Positions 62,137 through 64,000 of a stretch of DNA of 64,000 nucleotides are shown here, piece after piece. The first letter of the stretch is position 1, and the number at the start of each line of letters is the position of its first letter. Source of the stretch: Salvelinus alpinus (Eukaryota > Chordata > Actinopteri > Salmoniformes > Salmonidae); NCBI RefSeq assembly GCF_045679555.1, contig NC_092090.1, positions 30,554,788 to 30,618,787 on the forward strand, written 5' to 3'. The translations under genes and the position numbers were made by a program. A model generated the notes under the pieces. It had not been told where the DNA came from. It made no database searches and worked only from the letters and a program-made list of their open reading frames with translations.

Positions 62137-64000
62137 ATGGAGTCAGCAGGAACAGGTGCCCCTGGTGGCGGAGTCGAGGAGCGCATCCAGAAGCACGCGG
62201 CGATGCTTCATCATCTCGGCATCACCATGGATCGCGTCATCCAGACGATGGACCGCTGGGAGAGACAGAGAGTCCCTCCAGCGCCCCCACCAGCACAACA
62301 GGGGTCTCCACTACTCACCCCCTCCGCACCCGGTTCCAGTGGGATTTGTCTCGCACTTCCCAGGGAATACGATGGGACGGCCGCACGCTGCCAGGGTTTC
62401 CTGCTGCAGCTGGATTTATACCTGGCGATCGTTCACCCGGCTCCCTCGGGCCGTGAGAGGGTGTCCGCCCTCTTCTCGTGTCTCTCGGGGAAAGCTCTGG
62501 AGTGTGCCAACGCTGTGTGGGGAGAAGGAAATGCGGCGCTGGACCACTTCGAGAATTTGTGAACGTCTCTTCCACCTGAGGCAGGGGAAGAGGAGCGCCC
62601 AGGAGTTTGCGGCGCGGGATGGAACGTCAGGGCCTTGATCAACCACTATCGCTGCAGTTTGCGCAAGTACGTCTGTCGAGACTTGGCCTGCAGGGACACC
62701 ACCCTCACCTTTGACCAGCTGGTAGACCTGTCCATTCGGCTGGATAACCTGCTGGCTACCCACGGACGTCCAGATCGGGATCTGTCGGTTCCATCCCCCA
62801 GCACCACCGCTCCGATACCCATGGAGCTGGGAGGTGCTGCGCTCAGAGAGACCGGAGGAGGTTCCTTCACGGGCACCATCTGTGGCCGCAGAGGTCACAC
62901 TGCCGGTTGGTGTCGGGTGGTTTCTCTGGGGGTCGAGGCAGCAGGCAGGGCACTCTTGCGACACCCCAGGTGAGCCGGCACCATTCTCACCCAGAGCTCT
63001 CTGTTGCACACCTGTTTTTGCATGTTACTTTTCCTGAGTTTTTCCCGCATTCCCAGCATAAGGCGCTCGTCGATTCAGGCACGGCTGGGAATTTCATAGA
63101 CAGATCATTCGCCCATAGTTTAGGGATCCCCATTGTTCCAGTGGCTATGCCCTTCCCAGTTCACGCCTTAGACAGTCGACCAATAGGGTTAGGGTTAATT
63201 AGGGAGGCCACCGCTCTCCTGGGCATGGTGACGCAGGGGGGTCACAAGGAGAGAATCAGTCTCTTCCTCATTGACTCTCCTCTGTTTCTCGTGGTGCTAG
63301 GCCTACCCTGGTTAGCTTGTCATGACCCCACTGTTTCATGGCAAGGGAGGGCTCTCACAGGGTGGTCGCGAGAGTGCTCGGGGAGGTGTTTAGGGGTTTC
63401 CGTTGGTGCTACCACGGTGGAAAGTGCAGACCAGGTCTCCACCGTGCGCATTCCCCCCGAATATTCTGATTTGAGTCTTGCCGACTCAATTACCACCCCA
63501 TCGTCGGGGGGATTGTTCGATAAACCTCCAGGTAGACGCCGCACTTCCTAGGAGTCACGTGTATCCTGTCACAGGCGGAGACGGCGGCTATGGAGACATA
63601 TGTCGCCGAATCTCTGCGTCAGGGGTACATTCGGTCCTCCACTTCACCCGCCTCCTCGAGTTTCTTTTTTGTGAAGAAGAAGGGAGGTCTGCGCCCGTGT
63701 ATTGACTATCGAGCCCTAAACCAGATCACTGTGAAGTAGTTACCTGCTACCTCTCATAGCCACAGCAATTGAGTCAATGCACGCGGCGCGCTTCATCACG
63801 AAACTAGATCTCACGAGCGCTTACAACCTTCTGCGTATCCGGGAGGGAGACGAGTGGAAGACAGCGTTCAGTACCACGTCAGGGCATTATGAGTACCTCG
63901 TCATGCCGTACGGGTTGATGAATGCTCCATCAGTCTTCCAAGCCTTTGTGGACGAGATTTTCAGGGACCTGCACGGGCAGGGTGTAGTGGTGTATCGATG
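62137..64000 (+). mobile_element. Gypsy-type LTR element, internal region (gag, protease, start of RT), broken
   Basis: Behind the LTR lies a Gag-like region (MESAGTGAPGGG.., LPREYDGTA, LQLDLYLAI), a zinc-knuckle remnant (CGRRGHTAGWC), an aspartic protease (ALVDSGTAGNFID) and the first half of reverse transcriptase ([35 protein letters not shown]). The window ends inside RT. The order is that of Ty3/gypsy. The copy is a fossil with several breaks. Together with the LTR it begins at 60155 and continues past 64000. Confidence 0.85.

Overview
This is vertebrate nuclear DNA, almost certainly from a salmonid fish (salmon, trout or charr). The evidence is spliced genes with vertebrate orthologues, a tRNA-headed HpaI-type SINE, several families of Tc1-like transposons including one very close to the Sleeping Beauty lineage, LINE tails ending in the fish-type motif ctggttaaataaaggtg, and Ty3/gypsy-type LTR elements. 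Nothing bacterial, plasmid-like or organellar was seen.

Host genes occupy about 24-56 kb: cend1 (24.1 kb, +, tail-anchored neuronal protein); polr2l (28.25-28.61 kb, +, RNA polymerase subunit RPB10); cpsf7 (29.76-32.60 kb, -, eight coding exons, 467 residues); sdhaf2 (33.40-35.11 kb, +, four exons, 163 residues), head to head with cpsf7; and the 3' part of syt7 (47.65-55.92 kb, -), with the end of the linker, both C2 domains and the stop codon. Exon boundaries were set by hand. Reading phases close exactly and give protein lengths matching the families. In human, cpsf7, sdhaf2 and syt7 are neighbours at 11q12, while cend1 and polr2l lie at 11p15.5.

The rest is mostly repeats. Region by region: 0-9.5 kb holds a Tc1 end, a LINE fragment and decayed Tc1 copies; 9.5-17.9 kb is a Tc1 element split by a young, apparently whole Ty3/gypsy element (minus strand, 868-bp LTRs differing at 4 sites, tRNA-Lys primer site, one 1688-codon gag-pol frame); 20.5-22.3 kb holds an antisense LINE; 35.1-36.2 kb a TIR-bearing element directly behind sdhaf2; 39.3-42.1 kb a Tc1 element with a Sleeping Beauty-type element inside it; 43.3-45.1 kb a 56-copy, 32-bp minisatellite; the large syt7 intron (50.1-55.8 kb) a SINE with perfect target duplications and a LINE broken by a solo LTR and another repeat; 60.2-64 kb a second gypsy element whose 5' LTR carries a nearly intact Tc1 element.

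The most noteworthy observations are the U3-filling open frame kept in both LTRs of the young element, its second partial primer-binding site inside the LTR, the single-site dimorphism that barcodes the minisatellite, and two perfect inverted repeats in introns of sdhaf2 and, probably, syt7.
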